Origin: Acidisphaera sp.
GTDB lineage: Bacteria > Pseudomonadota > Alphaproteobacteria > Acetobacterales > Acetobacteraceae
Direction of reading: 5' to 3'
Length of the DNA: 38,313 bases
Assembly (NCBI GenBank): GCA_019240635.1
Contig: JAFAYA010000107.1
Coordinates: 1 to 38,313 of the forward strand
Shown: positions 22,591-30,764 of the stretch, in pieces
Layout of the letters: each line of letters opens with the position of its first letter
How positions within the stretch are numbered: position 1 is the stretch's first letter
The notes under the pieces: model-generated
Databases searched by the model: none
What the model saw: the letters and a program-made list of their open reading frames with translations, nothing else
Told to the model about the DNA's origin: nothing
Translations under genes and position numbers: made by a program

Positions 22591-23348
22591 TGGACCTGCG
22601 CCTCGCCGGCAAGCGGGCGCTGATCACCGGCGGCTCCAAGGGCATCGGCCGCGCGAGCGCCGAGGCGCTGGCCGAGGAGGGCTGCGAGGTCACGCTGGTG
22701 GCGCGCGGCCAGGCGGCGCTGGACGAAGCCGCGGCGGCGATCCGCGCGCGCCGGCAGGTGCGGGTGGAGGTGATCGCCGCGGACCTGTCGCGCCAGGACG
22801 AGGTGGAGCGGGTGGCGGCGGCCGGCGTGCCGGACATCCTCGTCAACAACGCCGGCGCCATTCCCCCCGGCAACCTGCTCGCCGTCGACGACGCGACCTG
22901 GCGGCGCGCCTGGGACTTGAAAGTGTTCGGGTTCGTGTCGCTGTGCCGCGCGCTCTATCCGGCCATGGCGGCGCGACGCTCCGGCGTGATCGTCAACGTG
23001 ATCGGCGCGGCCGGGGAAAAATTCGACCCCGGCTACGTCGCGGGCTCGACGGGCAACGCCGCGCTGATGGCCTTCACCCGCGCGCTCGGCCGCGCCGCCC
23101 AGGCGGACGGGCTGCGCGTCGTCGGCATCAACCCGGGCCCGGTGGCGACCGAGCGCATGGAGATGCTGCTGCGGGCGCGGGCGAAGGCGACGCTGGGCGA
23201 TGACGGCCGCTGGCGCGAGCTGACGCAGTCGATGCCGTTCGCCCGCCCCGCAGCACCCGAGGAGATCGGCGCCGCGGTCGCCTTCCTGGCCAGCCCGCGC
23301 TCGGCCTACACCAACGCGACCATCCTGACGATCGACGGCGGCGGCTGA
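22590..23348 (+). CDS. SDR-family oxidoreductase with atypical active site
   Basis: The 252-residue Rossmann-fold protein has the NAD(P) motif TGGSKGIG (13-20), NNAG (86-89), and a C-terminus LTIDGGG. The catalytic region is unusual. Where Ser, Tyr and Lys are expected it reads NVIGAAGEKFDPGYVAGS TGNAALMAF. Y149 is present but the residue four further on is S153 rather than Lys, and the usual Ser is Gly/Ala. Substrate, and even dehydrogenase activity, are uncertain. It is translationally coupled to the preceding PuuD-like gene. Confidence 0.9.
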   Translation: MDLRLAGKRALITGGSKGIGRASAEALAEEGCEVTLVARGQAALDEAAAAIRARRQVRVEVIAADLSRQDEVERVAAAGVPDILVNNAGAIPPGNLLAVDDATWRRAWDLKVFGFVSLCRALYPAMAARRSGVIVNVIGAAGEKFDPGYVAGSTGNAALMAFTRALGRAAQADGLRVVGINPGPVATERMEMLLRARAKATLGDDGRWRELTQSMPFARPAAPEEIGAAVAFLASPRSAYTNATILTIDGGG

Positions 23349-23363
23349 GCGCCCGGCGATACT

Positions 23364-24122
23364 GTGCGGGTCTGGGCGCTGCTGCTCGAATACGACGGCG
23401 CGCCGTTCGTCGGCTGGCAGCGCCAGGCCAGCGGACTGTCCGTCCAGGCGGTGCTGGAGAGCGCTGCCGCGCGGCTCACGGGCGGCGCCCCCGCGGCGAG
23501 CACGGCGGCCGGCCGCACCGATGCCGGGGTGCACGCGGCCGGCCAGGTGGCACAGCTCGCGCTGCCGGCGGCGTTCGCGGCCGACCGGGTGCGGGACGCG
23601 CTGAACTTCCACCTCAAGCCGCATCCCGTCGTGGTGCTGCGCGCGGCACCCGCGCCGGAGGGGTGGAACGCCCGGTTCTCGGCCATTGGCCGCGTCTATC
23701 GCTACCGCATCCTCACCCGCCGGGCGCGACCGGCGCTGCTGGCCGGGCGCGTCTGGCACGTGGCGCACGCGCTGGATGCCGCGGCGATGCAGGAGGCGGC
23801 CCGCCACCTGCTCGGGCGGCACGACTTCACCTCGTTCCGCGCCAGCGCCTGCCAGGCGAACAGCCCGCTGCGCACGCTCGACCGGCTGGACGTGCGGCGC
23901 TGCGGCGATCTGGTCGAGGTGACCGCCGAGGCGCGCAGCTTCCTGCACCACCAGGTCCGCAACATGGTCGGCACGCTCAAGCTGGTGGGTGAAGGCCGAC
24001 CGCCGGCTAGCCTCGCCACCGTGCTCGCGGCGCGCGACCGCCGCGCCGCCGGGCCGACCGCTCCGGCCGAAGGGCTGTGCCTAATGGAGGTGCGCTACGC
24101 CGCCGACCCGTTCAGAGCATGA
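23364..24122 (+). CDS. truA: tRNA pseudouridine synthase A
   Basis: Makes pseudouridine at positions 38-40 of the tRNA anticodon stem-loop. The 252-residue protein has the catalytic Asp D53 in AGRTDAGVHAAGQVA. Other TruA signatures are EYDGAPFVGWQRQ, DALNFHLKPHPV, SFRASACQANSPLRT, FLHHQVRNMVGTL and APAEGLCLMEV. The start is GTG at 23364, placed by family length; no strong ribosome binding site is visible. It follows the SDR by 15 nt. Confidence 0.97.
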   Translation: MRVWALLLEYDGAPFVGWQRQASGLSVQAVLESAAARLTGGAPAASTAAGRTDAGVHAAGQVAQLALPAAFAADRVRDALNFHLKPHPVVVLRAAPAPEGWNARFSAIGRVYRYRILTRRARPALLAGRVWHVAHALDAAAMQEAARHLLGRHDFTSFRASACQANSPLRTLDRLDVRRCGDLVEVTAEARSFLHHQVRNMVGTLKLVGEGRPPASLATVLAARDRRAAGPTAPAEGLCLMEVRYAADPFRA

Positions 24123-24149
24123 TCGGCGCAGCAGGGGGGAATGGGACCT

Positions 24150-24184
24150 CGGGCCCAGCGGGACCAGGGCGGAGGCATGGCTTG
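24150..24184. repeat. Second copy of the GC-rich intergenic repeat
   Basis: 30 of 35 bases match 1629-1663. It lies in the 75-bp gap between the convergent truA and methyltransferase stops. It may act as a shared terminator, though no T-tract is present. Confidence 0.6.
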
Positions 24185-24197
24185 TTTCCGCATCCTG

Positions 24198-24911
24198 CTA
24201 CGCCGCCTCGGCCAGCACCATGCGCCGGCGCGGCACGGCGCGCACGGGGACGGCGGCGTAAATGTCCTTCACCGCTTCGGTGATCGTGATGCCGGCGAAG
24301 CGAGGGGCCAGGCGGCGCCCGGCGGCCTCCCACAGCGGGGCGCCGCGCAGGATCAACCGCCAGGTGGTCGGCGGCAGGTAGAGGGCGGTGTCGCGCCGCT
24401 CGACCCGGAACATCGAGGCTGCCAGCAGCCGGCCGATCTGGCCGGGCGAGTAGGGCTGGCCCTGGCCGAACGGCGTGCTCTCGACATGCGCCCAGAGGCC
24501 GCGGCGGTTTGGCGCGACGATCAGCAGGCGCCCGTCATCCTTCAGCACCCGCCAGACCTCGCGCAGCAGGCGCCGCGCGTTCTCCGCCGCTTCCAGCCCG
24601 TGCACCAGCAGCACGCGGTCGAAGCACAGGTCCGGGAACGGCAGCGCGTCCTCCTCGGCGGTGCAGGAGAGGTTGAGGGCGCCGGCCGGCCAGCGGGCAG
24701 CGCCCACCTGGGCCGGGGTCAGCGCGATGCAGCGCGCCGCACTCTCCCGCCAAAGGCGCAGATACGGGGCGGCGTAGCCGATGCCGAGGACGGCGATGCC
24801 GGGCACCGGCTGCGGCCAGAGTGCGGCCAGCCGCTCGCGCAGCAGGCGGGCGGCCACGCCGCCCCTCGCCGTGCCGTAAAAGTCGGCCGCCGAATGCGCA
24901 TCGGTCGCCAT
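24198..24911 (-). CDS. Class I SAM-dependent methyltransferase
   Basis: The 237-residue protein has the glycine motif VLGIGYAAPYL in place of the usual GxGxG. It has an acidic stretch EEDALPFPDLCFDRVLLVHG, then RLLREVWRVLKDDGRLLIVA, the typical motif of Methyltransf_11 proteins. The N-terminal half has DFYGTARGGVAARLLRERL. In several alphaproteobacteria a gene of this type sits divergently beside gloB, as here. The methyl acceptor is unknown. A TATAAG box ends 9 nt before the ATG. Confidence 0.88.
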   Translation of the reverse strand: MATDAHSAADFYGTARGGVAARLLRERLAALWPQPVPGIAVLGIGYAAPYLRLWRESAARCIALTPAQVGAARWPAGALNLSCTAEEDALPFPDLCFDRVLLVHGLEAAENARRLLREVWRVLKDDGRLLIVAPNRRGLWAHVESTPFGQGQPYSPGQIGRLLAASMFRVERRDTALYLPPTTWRLILRGAPLWEAAGRRLAPRFAGITITEAVKDIYAAVPVRAVPRRRMVLAEAA

Positions 24912-24918
24912 CGCCGGG

Positions 24919-24926
24919 CCTTATAG
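24919..24926 (-). promoter_or_regulatory. Candidate -10 of the methyltransferase gene, near-leaderless
   Basis: The minus strand reads CTATAAGG, with TATAAG ending 9 nt before the ATG at 24911. Transcription would start at or next to the start codon. The -35 is weak. Confidence 0.4.
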
Positions 24927-24958
24927 CACGACGGCAGGCCGCAGCACGTCGGAGCGGC

Positions 24959-24986
24959 TTGCCGGGGGCCCGGCCGGTGCTACAAC
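24959..24986 (+). promoter_or_regulatory. Candidate promoter of gloB, leaderless
   Basis: TTGCCG (24959-24964), a 16-nt spacer and TACAAC (24981-24986) end 6 nt before the ATG at 24993. The predicted transcript would begin at or very near the start codon. Confidence 0.45.
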
Positions 24987-24992
24987 CCGGCG

Positions 24993-25721
24993 ATGACCGT
25001 CACCGTCGAGGCCATCCCCATCCTGTCCGACAACTACGCCTGGCTGCTGCGCGACGCGGCCAGCGGTGCTACGGCGGTGGTCGATCCTGCCGACCCCGTG
25101 CCGGTCGAGGAGGCCGTCATGCGCGCCGGCGGGCGGCTCGACCTGATCCTGCTGACCCACCACCACGACGACCATATCGCCGGCACCGAGCACATCCGCG
25201 CGCGCTTCCACAGCGGCGTCGTCGGCGCCCGGGCCGACGCGCACCGGCTGCCCCGGCTCGACCAGGCGGTGACGGAGGGCGACACGGTGCGGCTGGGCGG
25301 GGCGGAGGCGCGGGTGATCGACACGCCCGGGCACACGCGCGGCCACATCGCGTTCTACTTCGCGGACGGCGGCGTGCTGGCCTGCGGCGACACGCTGTTC
25401 AGCCTGGGCTGCGGCCGGCTCATCGAGGGCAGCGCGGAGGAGATGTTCGCCAGCCTGCACAAGCTCGCCGCCCTGCCGGGCGAGGCGCTGGTCTGCTGCG
25501 GCCACGAATACACCGAGGCGAATGCGCGCTTCGCCCGCCACGTCGACCCCGGCAATGCGGCGCTGCGCAAGCGGGCCGAGGAGGTGGCGCGGCTGCGCGC
25601 CGAGGGCCGGCCGACGGTTCCCTCGCGGCTGGCCGACGAGCTCGAGGAGAACCCGTTCCTGCGCGCGCCTGATGCCGCCGGCTTCGCCACGCTGCGGGCG
25701 CAGAAGGACCGCTTCCGGTGA
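24993..25721 (+). CDS. gloB: Hydroxyacylglutathione hydrolase (glyoxalase II)
   Basis: Hydrolyses S-D-lactoylglutathione to D-lactate and glutathione in methylglyoxal detoxification. The 242-residue metallo-beta-lactamase-fold protein has the metal motif THHHDDH at 55-61, the later ligands in IDTPGHTRGH and CGDTLF, and CGHEYTEANARFA and ENPFLR in the C-terminal glyoxalase II domain. It overlaps the downstream GST gene by 4 nt, giving a glutathione-linked detoxification pair. Confidence 0.97.
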   Translation: MTVTVEAIPILSDNYAWLLRDAASGATAVVDPADPVPVEEAVMRAGGRLDLILLTHHHDDHIAGTEHIRARFHSGVVGARADAHRLPRLDQAVTEGDTVRLGGAEARVIDTPGHTRGHIAFYFADGGVLACGDTLFSLGCGRLIEGSAEEMFASLHKLAALPGEALVCCGHEYTEANARFARHVDPGNAALRKRAEEVARLRAEGRPTVPSRLADELEENPFLRAPDAAGFATLRAQKDRFR

Positions 25722-26323
25722 AGCTGTTCCAGGTCCCCACCAGCCCGTTCGCCCGCAAGGTGATGGCCTGCGCCATCGCGCGCGAGATCGACGCGCAGAT
25801 CGAGCTGGTGCAGGCCGACCCGCACGCATCGCCGCCGGCGCTGCTCGCCGCCAATCCGCTGTCGAAGGTCCCGGCGCTGGTGACCGAAGACGGGCTCGCG
25901 CTGTTCGACAGCCCGGTGATCTGCGAGTACCTCGACAGCGTCGGCGAGATGTTGCCGATGTTTCCGCGCGCCGGCAGTGCCGCGCGCTGGCACGCGCTGA
26001 AGCTGCAGGCGGCGGCCGATGGCATCATGGACGCGGCGGTGGCGCGGCGCGGCGAGCAGCGCCTGCCGCGCGAGACGGCACGCGATGCGGTCATCGCGCG
26101 CCATAAGGCAGCGGTCGAGCGCACGCTCGCGCTGCTAGAGGGCGAGGTGCCCGGCCGGGCGCTGGACATCGGCTCGATTTCCGTCGCCTGCGCGCTCGGC
26201 TACCTCGACTTCCGCTTCGCGGCCGAGCCCTGGCGCGAGGCGCATCCACGTCTCGCGGCCTGGTTCGCCGCCTTCGCCGAGGCGTCGGCGATCGCCCGGA
26301 CGGTGCCGCGCGACGCCGGCTGA
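25718..26323 (+). CDS. Glutathione S-transferase
   Basis: The 201-residue protein has a thioredoxin-like N-terminal domain. It begins MKLFQVPTSPFARKVMACAI, with a Ser-containing active-site loop, and NPLSKVPALVTEDGLALFDS supplies the cis-Pro and the Glu/Asp-Ser glutathione contacts. An all-helical C-terminal domain follows (SISVACALGYLDFRF). The start GTG overlaps the gloB stop (GTGA), so translation is coupled to gloB. Confidence 0.94.
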   Translation: MKLFQVPTSPFARKVMACAIAREIDAQIELVQADPHASPPALLAANPLSKVPALVTEDGLALFDSPVICEYLDSVGEMLPMFPRAGSAARWHALKLQAAADGIMDAAVARRGEQRLPRETARDAVIARHKAAVERTLALLEGEVPGRALDIGSISVACALGYLDFRFAAEPWREAHPRLAAWFAAFAEASAIARTVPRDAG

Positions 26324-26345
26324 CCGGCGGCTTCAGAAGGCGGCG

Positions 26346-27068
26346 TCAGTACATGTGCTGCCCGCCGTTGATCGACAGCGTCGATCCCGTGATGAAGTCG
26401 CCCTCGTCGGCGGTCAGGAACACGACGCCGCGGGCGATGTCGTCGGCCTTGCCGAGCCGGCCCATCGGAATGCGCGCGATGATCTTCTGGAGCACGTCCG
26501 CCGGCACGGCGCGCACCATGTCGGTGTCCACGTAGCCGGGCGCGATCGCGTTGACGGTGATGCCGAAGCGCGCCCCTTCCTGCGCCAGCGCCTTGGTGAA
26601 GCCGTGGATGCCGGACTTGGCGGCGGCGTAGTTCACCTGGCCGTACTGGCCGGCCTGTCCGTTGATGCTGCCGATATTGACGATGCGGCCGAACTTCTTC
26701 TGGCGCATGCCCTCGAAGGTCAGCTTGCAGAGGTTGAAACAGGAGCCGAGGTTGGTGTCGAGCACGGCGTCCCACATGTCGCGGTTCATCTTCAGCAGCG
26801 TGGCATCGCGGGTGATGCCGGCGTTGTTGACGAGGATTTCGATCGGTCCATGCTCGCCGTGGATCTTCTCCACGGCCGCCTGGCATTCGCCGAAATCGCC
26901 GGCGTCGAAGCGCATGGACTTGATGCCGGTCTCGCTGCTGAAGGCGCGGGCGGCCTCGTCGTTGCCGGCGTAGCTGGCGACCACGGTGCGGCCCGCGCGC
27001 TGCAGCGCCCGGCTGATCTCCGCGCCGATGCCGCGCGTACCGCCGGTGACCAGTGCAACTCTTGCCAT
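26346..27068 (-). CDS. phaB: Acetoacetyl-CoA reductase
   Basis: NADPH-dependent reduction of acetoacetyl-CoA to (R)-3-hydroxybutyryl-CoA, the second step of polyhydroxybutyrate synthesis. The 240-residue SDR has TGGTRGIG (8-15), NNAGITRDAT (81-90), catalytic S134, Y147 and K151 in IGSINGQAGQYGQVNYAAAK, and the PhaB-type ending GDFITGSTLSINGGQHMY. The ribosome binding site is strong (GGGAGGAG, 5 nt). No phaA or phaC lies in the window. It is the last gene of a minus-strand run. Confidence 0.95.
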   Translation of the reverse strand: MARVALVTGGTRGIGAEISRALQRAGRTVVASYAGNDEAARAFSSETGIKSMRFDAGDFGECQAAVEKIHGEHGPIEILVNNAGITRDATLLKMNRDMWDAVLDTNLGSCFNLCKLTFEGMRQKKFGRIVNIGSINGQAGQYGQVNYAAAKSGIHGFTKALAQEGARFGITVNAIAPGYVDTDMVRAVPADVLQKIIARIPMGRLGKADDIARGVVFLTADEGDFITGSTLSINGGQHMY

Positions 27069-27177
27069 GTGGCTCCTCCCTTGGTTTGCGCCGGAAGGAG
27101 AACAGGCGGCGAGGGGGCCGGTTGCATCCCCAGGCGTTTTCCGCGTCGGCCTGATCCGCGGCTGGTCGGGGGGCCCG

Positions 27178-29100
27178 TCAGGCCGAAGCGCCGCGCCGGA
27201 CCGCCGCCCGGGCCAGCCTTTTGAGCGGTTCGTGCACCTCGACGCGATTGCGGCCATTCTGCTTCGCGCGGTACAACGCCGCATCGGCCGCCTCGACCAG
27301 TTCGGCGGGCTGGGCGCCGCGGTCCGGCATCAGGGTGGCGAGCCCCACGCTCACGCTCGCCCGGCCTGAGGGGGCGCGCATGTGCGGGATCCGGAGTGCG
27401 GCGACCGCCGCCCGCACCCGCTCGGCGATCTGCTCGCCGGCCGCCGCACTCGTGCTCGGCAGCACCACCGCGAACTCCTCGCCGCCGTAGCGCGCGGGCA
27501 GGTCGCCGGCCCGCAGGACGGCGCCCTCGATGGCCGCGGCAATCGCCCGCAGGCATTCGTCGCCCTTCTGGTGACCGTACTGATCGTTGTACGCCTTGAA
27601 CCTGTCCACGTCGATCATCAGCAGGGAGATCGGCAGCACCTCGCGCATCGCCCGGTTCCACTCCCCCGCCACCGTCTCATCGAAGCGCCGCCGGTTTGCC
27701 AGCCCTGTCAGCGGATCGGTCAGCGACAGCGCCTGCAACTCGGCGTTCACCGCCGCCAACTTCTCCTCGATCTCCTTGCGTCGCGAGATGTCGCGGATGT
27801 TGCCGATGAATTCCGTCCCGGCTCCCGAGCCTTGGCGCACCGGCTGGAACCGGCCCTCGACCCAGACGGACGAGCCGTCCTTGCGCATGTAGCGGTAGGT
27901 GCAGACCACCATGCCGACGCCGCGGCGAAGCTCGTCCAAGGAATCGTCCACCGTCGCGCGATCATCGGGATGCACGTAATCGCGCCAGCGTTTGCCGAGC
28001 GTCTCCTCCGCACGCCAGCCGGTGATCGCGAAGAACGCGGGGGATGCGTAGCGCCGTACCTCGTCGGCGCCGACACAGATGATGGCGTCGGTCGAATGCT
28101 CGGCGATCAGGCGGAACAGCGCCTCGGCGCGTTGCCGCTCGCCGATCTGCCGGGCCAGGTAGTGGCCGAGCGCGCCGATCAGCAGCGCGATCAGCAGGGC
28201 GCTGGACAGGTGTGCACGCGCTTCCGACCGCCAGTCGGCCAGCGCCTCAGCCTTGTCCTGGGCCACCAGGACGATCAGGGGATAGGACCCGACCGGTTGA
28301 AAACTCCCAAGGCGCGGGCGGCCGTCGAGGGTCGAACGGTACGCAAAGCTCGTCCCTTGCCCGGCAGCGTCGTGCATCAGCGGGAAAGTGGGCGAGGAGC
28401 GGAGGTCCGCGCCGATCAAGGACGGGTCGTATGGCTTGCGGACGACGAGAAAGCCGCCGGCCGTCTCCAGCGCGATGATGCCTCTCCGGCCGACGTCAAA
28501 TGTATCGTAGTGATTTTGGAAGAACGCCATCGGCATCGTCGCGAGTGCCACGCCGGCGAAGCTGCCGTCCGCGTGGTCGAGCCGGCGCGACAGCGCTATG
28601 ACCCAGCTCCCGTCGGACTTGCTCTGCAGCGGCCTGCCTATATGCAGGCCCCGATCTGGATGAGTCCTATGGAACTGGAAATAGTCGCGGTCGGCGTAGT
28701 TGAGGCCCGGCGGCGTGGCATCCAGCGAGTTGACCAGCCAGTCGCCGTCCGCATCGAACACGAACAGGCCGTGGATCATCGGCATGCCGCCGGTACGCGC
28801 CTGCATCAGGCGGTGCAGCCGCGCGAGATTCACCGGCCCGACGCCGTCCGTCTCGACCCGTTCGCGCAACCCCAGCAGCACGGCATCGGCCGCGCCGATG
28901 GCGTCGCTGGCGTGCTGGGCGAGCGAGCGCGCGAGGTTCGACGTCTCGGTCCGCGTCTCGGCGAGCTGGGCGATGCGGGCGTTCCAGGTGCGCAGGCCAT
29001 CGATGCCGACGAGCAGCAGGCAGACGAAGACCACGAAGGCCACCGTGTTGGTGTAGGGCGAGGGACGGAGGCGAGCACGAAGCCCGCGGAGCAAGGCCAT
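27178..29100 (-). CDS. Membrane-bound diguanylate cyclase with Cache-like sensor and PAS domain
   Basis: The 640-residue protein has TM1 at about 18-36 and a periplasmic Cache-like domain (about 40-295; NYADRDYFQFHRTHPDRG, IALSRRLDHADGSFAGVALA). TM2 is at about 300-320. A PAS/PAC segment follows (LIAEHSTDAIICVGADEVRR to EFIGNIRDISRRKEIEEK), then a short coiled linker and the GGDEF domain. The active site is intact as GGEEF, and an RxxD inhibitory site (RAGD) lies exactly five residues before it. It is therefore predicted to make c-di-GMP under product inhibition. The ligand is unknown. GAGG lies 6 nt before the ATG. It is co-directional with phaB. Confidence 0.94.
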   Translation of the reverse strand: MALLRGLRARLRPSPYTNTVAFVVFVCLLLVGIDGLRTWNARIAQLAETRTETSNLARSLAQHASDAIGAADAVLLGLRERVETDGVGPVNLARLHRLMQARTGGMPMIHGLFVFDADGDWLVNSLDATPPGLNYADRDYFQFHRTHPDRGLHIGRPLQSKSDGSWVIALSRRLDHADGSFAGVALATMPMAFFQNHYDTFDVGRRGIIALETAGGFLVVRKPYDPSLIGADLRSSPTFPLMHDAAGQGTSFAYRSTLDGRPRLGSFQPVGSYPLIVLVAQDKAEALADWRSEARAHLSSALLIALLIGALGHYLARQIGERQRAEALFRLIAEHSTDAIICVGADEVRRYASPAFFAITGWRAEETLGKRWRDYVHPDDRATVDDSLDELRRGVGMVVCTYRYMRKDGSSVWVEGRFQPVRQGSGAGTEFIGNIRDISRRKEIEEKLAAVNAELQALSLTDPLTGLANRRRFDETVAGEWNRAMREVLPISLLMIDVDRFKAYNDQYGHQKGDECLRAIAAAIEGAVLRAGDLPARYGGEEFAVVLPSTSAAAGEQIAERVRAAVAALRIPHMRAPSGRASVSVGLATLMPDRGAQPAELVEAADAALYRAKQNGRNRVEVHEPLKRLARAAVRRGASA

Positions 29101-29171
29101 CGTCAGCCTCGTCTGCCAAGCACTGTCAACCGAGCGCTTGCCTGCCTTACGGGACCGGGGCTAACGGCGGA

Positions 29172-30404
29172 TTAAGGGGGCGGCGTGATCTCCGGCGTCC
29201 GCACGTGCTCGGGGCGAAAGCCCATGCCGATCAGCCGGGCCGGCACGCGGCGCAGCGCGGGCCAGCGGCGCAGCAGGCGGACGGCCAGCGGCAGGCGCGC
29301 CCGCCGCTCGCCGGCCAGCACGCGCCGGATCACCCGGTTCTGCACGACGACCTGCAGCCGCTGCGTCGCCCGCGTCGGGAACGTGCGCCGACGCTGCACG
29401 CGGCGCAGCAGACGTTCCTCCGGCGTTCCCTGCCGCAGCGCAGCGGCCAGGATGTTGGCCGTCGCAACGGCGTCCTGGATCGCGAGGTTGATCCCCACCC
29501 CGCCGACCGGCGACATGGCGTGCGCGGCGTCGCCGATGCACAGCAGCCCCGGCCGGTGCCAGCGCCGCAGCCGGTCGATCGTGACCGTCAGCAGTTTTGC
29601 GTCATCGAAGTCGCGCAGCTCACCGAGCCGATCGCGCAGCTCCGGCGCGACCCCGGCGATGGCGTCGCGCAGGGCGTCGATGCCCTGGCGGCGAACGGCG
29701 TCGAAGCCGCCCTTTTCGATGACATAGGCGCACTGCCAGTAGTCGCCGCGGTCGAGCATCACGAGGATGCGCCCGGCGGCGATGCGGCCGAGCGTCTGCG
29801 CGGCATCGCCGGGGCGGCGCGACAGGCGCATCCACAGCACGTCGATCGGCGCGCCGATGTCGAGCACGTCCAGTCCCGCGCGCGCCCGCACCGTCGAATG
29901 CCGTCCGTCGGCGCCGACGACCAGCCCGGCGCGGACCTCGATCGGTCCGTCCGGCGTGTTCGCCCGGACGCCCCTCACCTGGCCGTCCGCCTCGATCAGC
30001 CCGATGACCTCGGCATGCATCATCAGGCGGAAGCCGCGGTAACGCCCGGCGTGACCGGCGAGGAAATCGAGAAAATCCCATTGCGGCATCAGCGCGATGA
30101 AGCGGCCTGCCGTCGGCAGACGCGTGAAGTCGGCGATCGGCAGGAATTCCCCGCCGATCTCGGCGCCGATCGTCGGCACGCGCTGGTGCGGCCGGGCGAG
30201 GAAGGCGTCGAGCAGGCCGAGCTCATGCAGGACCTGCAGGGTCGAGGGGTGGACGGTGTCGCCGCGGAAATCGCGCAGGAAGTCGGCGTGCTTCTCCAGC
30301 ACCAGCACGTCCACGCCACTCCTTGCCAGCAGCAGTCCGAGCATCATGCCGGCCGGTCCGCCGCCGGCGATGCAGCATTGCGTTGCGAGCGGGCCCTCAG
30401 CCAT
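29172..30404 (-). CDS. FAD-dependent monooxygenase-type oxidoreductase
   Basis: The 410-residue flavoprotein is of the UbiH/PHBH fold. The dinucleotide motif CIAGGGPAGMMLGLLLARSG is at 11-30, the DG motif VVGADGRHSTVRARAG is mid-protein, and the FAD GD motif is LLCIGDAAHAMSPVGGVGIN. RGDTVHPSTLQVLHELGL fits the hydroxylase group. The C-terminus is a basic tail. The substrate is not evident. It starts 12 nt after the SMR transporter gene with GGAGGGG as ribosome binding site, so it belongs to the asd-SMR transcript. Confidence 0.9.
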   Translation of the reverse strand: MAEGPLATQCCIAGGGPAGMMLGLLLARSGVDVLVLEKHADFLRDFRGDTVHPSTLQVLHELGLLDAFLARPHQRVPTIGAEIGGEFLPIADFTRLPTAGRFIALMPQWDFLDFLAGHAGRYRGFRLMMHAEVIGLIEADGQVRGVRANTPDGPIEVRAGLVVGADGRHSTVRARAGLDVLDIGAPIDVLWMRLSRRPGDAAQTLGRIAAGRILVMLDRGDYWQCAYVIEKGGFDAVRRQGIDALRDAIAGVAPELRDRLGELRDFDDAKLLTVTIDRLRRWHRPGLLCIGDAAHAMSPVGGVGINLAIQDAVATANILAAALRQGTPEERLLRRVQRRRTFPTRATQRLQVVVQNRVIRRVLAGERRARLPLAVRLLRRWPALRRVPARLIGMGFRPEHVRTPEITPPP

Positions 30405-30416
30405 GCGTCCCCTCCG

Positions 30417-30764
30417 TCATCGGCCGCCGAGCCGCAGTCCCGCCACCCCCGCCAGGATCAGGCCGACGCAGAGAATGCGTACCACCCCGGCCGGCTCGCC
30501 CTCGAGCGCGATCCCCCAGAGCAGCCCGCCGGCGGCGCCGATGCCGGTCCAGACGGCGTACACCGTGCCCATCGGCAGGCTGCGCAGCGACTGTGACATG
30601 CAGAAAAAGCTGAACACCATCGTCGCCACCGTGGCCGCCGACGGCCAGGGGCGTGAAAAACCGTCGGTGCGCTTCAGCAGCACCACCCAGCCGATTTCGG
30701 CGAGGCCGGCGGCGGTCAGCCAAAGCCAGGCGCCGCCCGGGGTGGGGGAGCGGAAGAGGATCAG
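30417..30764 (-). CDS. Small multidrug resistance (SMR) family transporter, SugE-like, non-canonical start
   Basis: About 115 residues in four hydrophobic helices. WLTAAGLAEIGWVVLLKRTD is TM1 with the essential Glu, PMGTVYAVWTGIGAAGGLLW carries the SMR signature, and ILCVGLILAGVAGLRLGG is TM4. The frame has no ATG, GTG or TTG between the asd stop and the middle of TM1. CTG at 30764 overlaps the asd stop as CTGA, the arrangement expected of a coupled start, so I place the start there. Otherwise the gene has lost its start or carries a sequence error. The body of the protein looks intact. Confidence 0.75.
   Translation of the reverse strand: MILFRSPTPGGAWLWLTAAGLAEIGWVVLLKRTDGFSRPWPSAATVATMVFSFFCMSQSLRSLPMGTVYAVWTGIGAAGGLLWGIALEGEPAGVVRILCVGLILAGVAGLRLGGR

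Noticed and set aside
29124-29129. Perfect TTGACA on the minus strand before the diguanylate cyclase gene
   Set aside because: It is only about 23 nt from the ATG with no -10 box at proper spacing, so it cannot serve that start.
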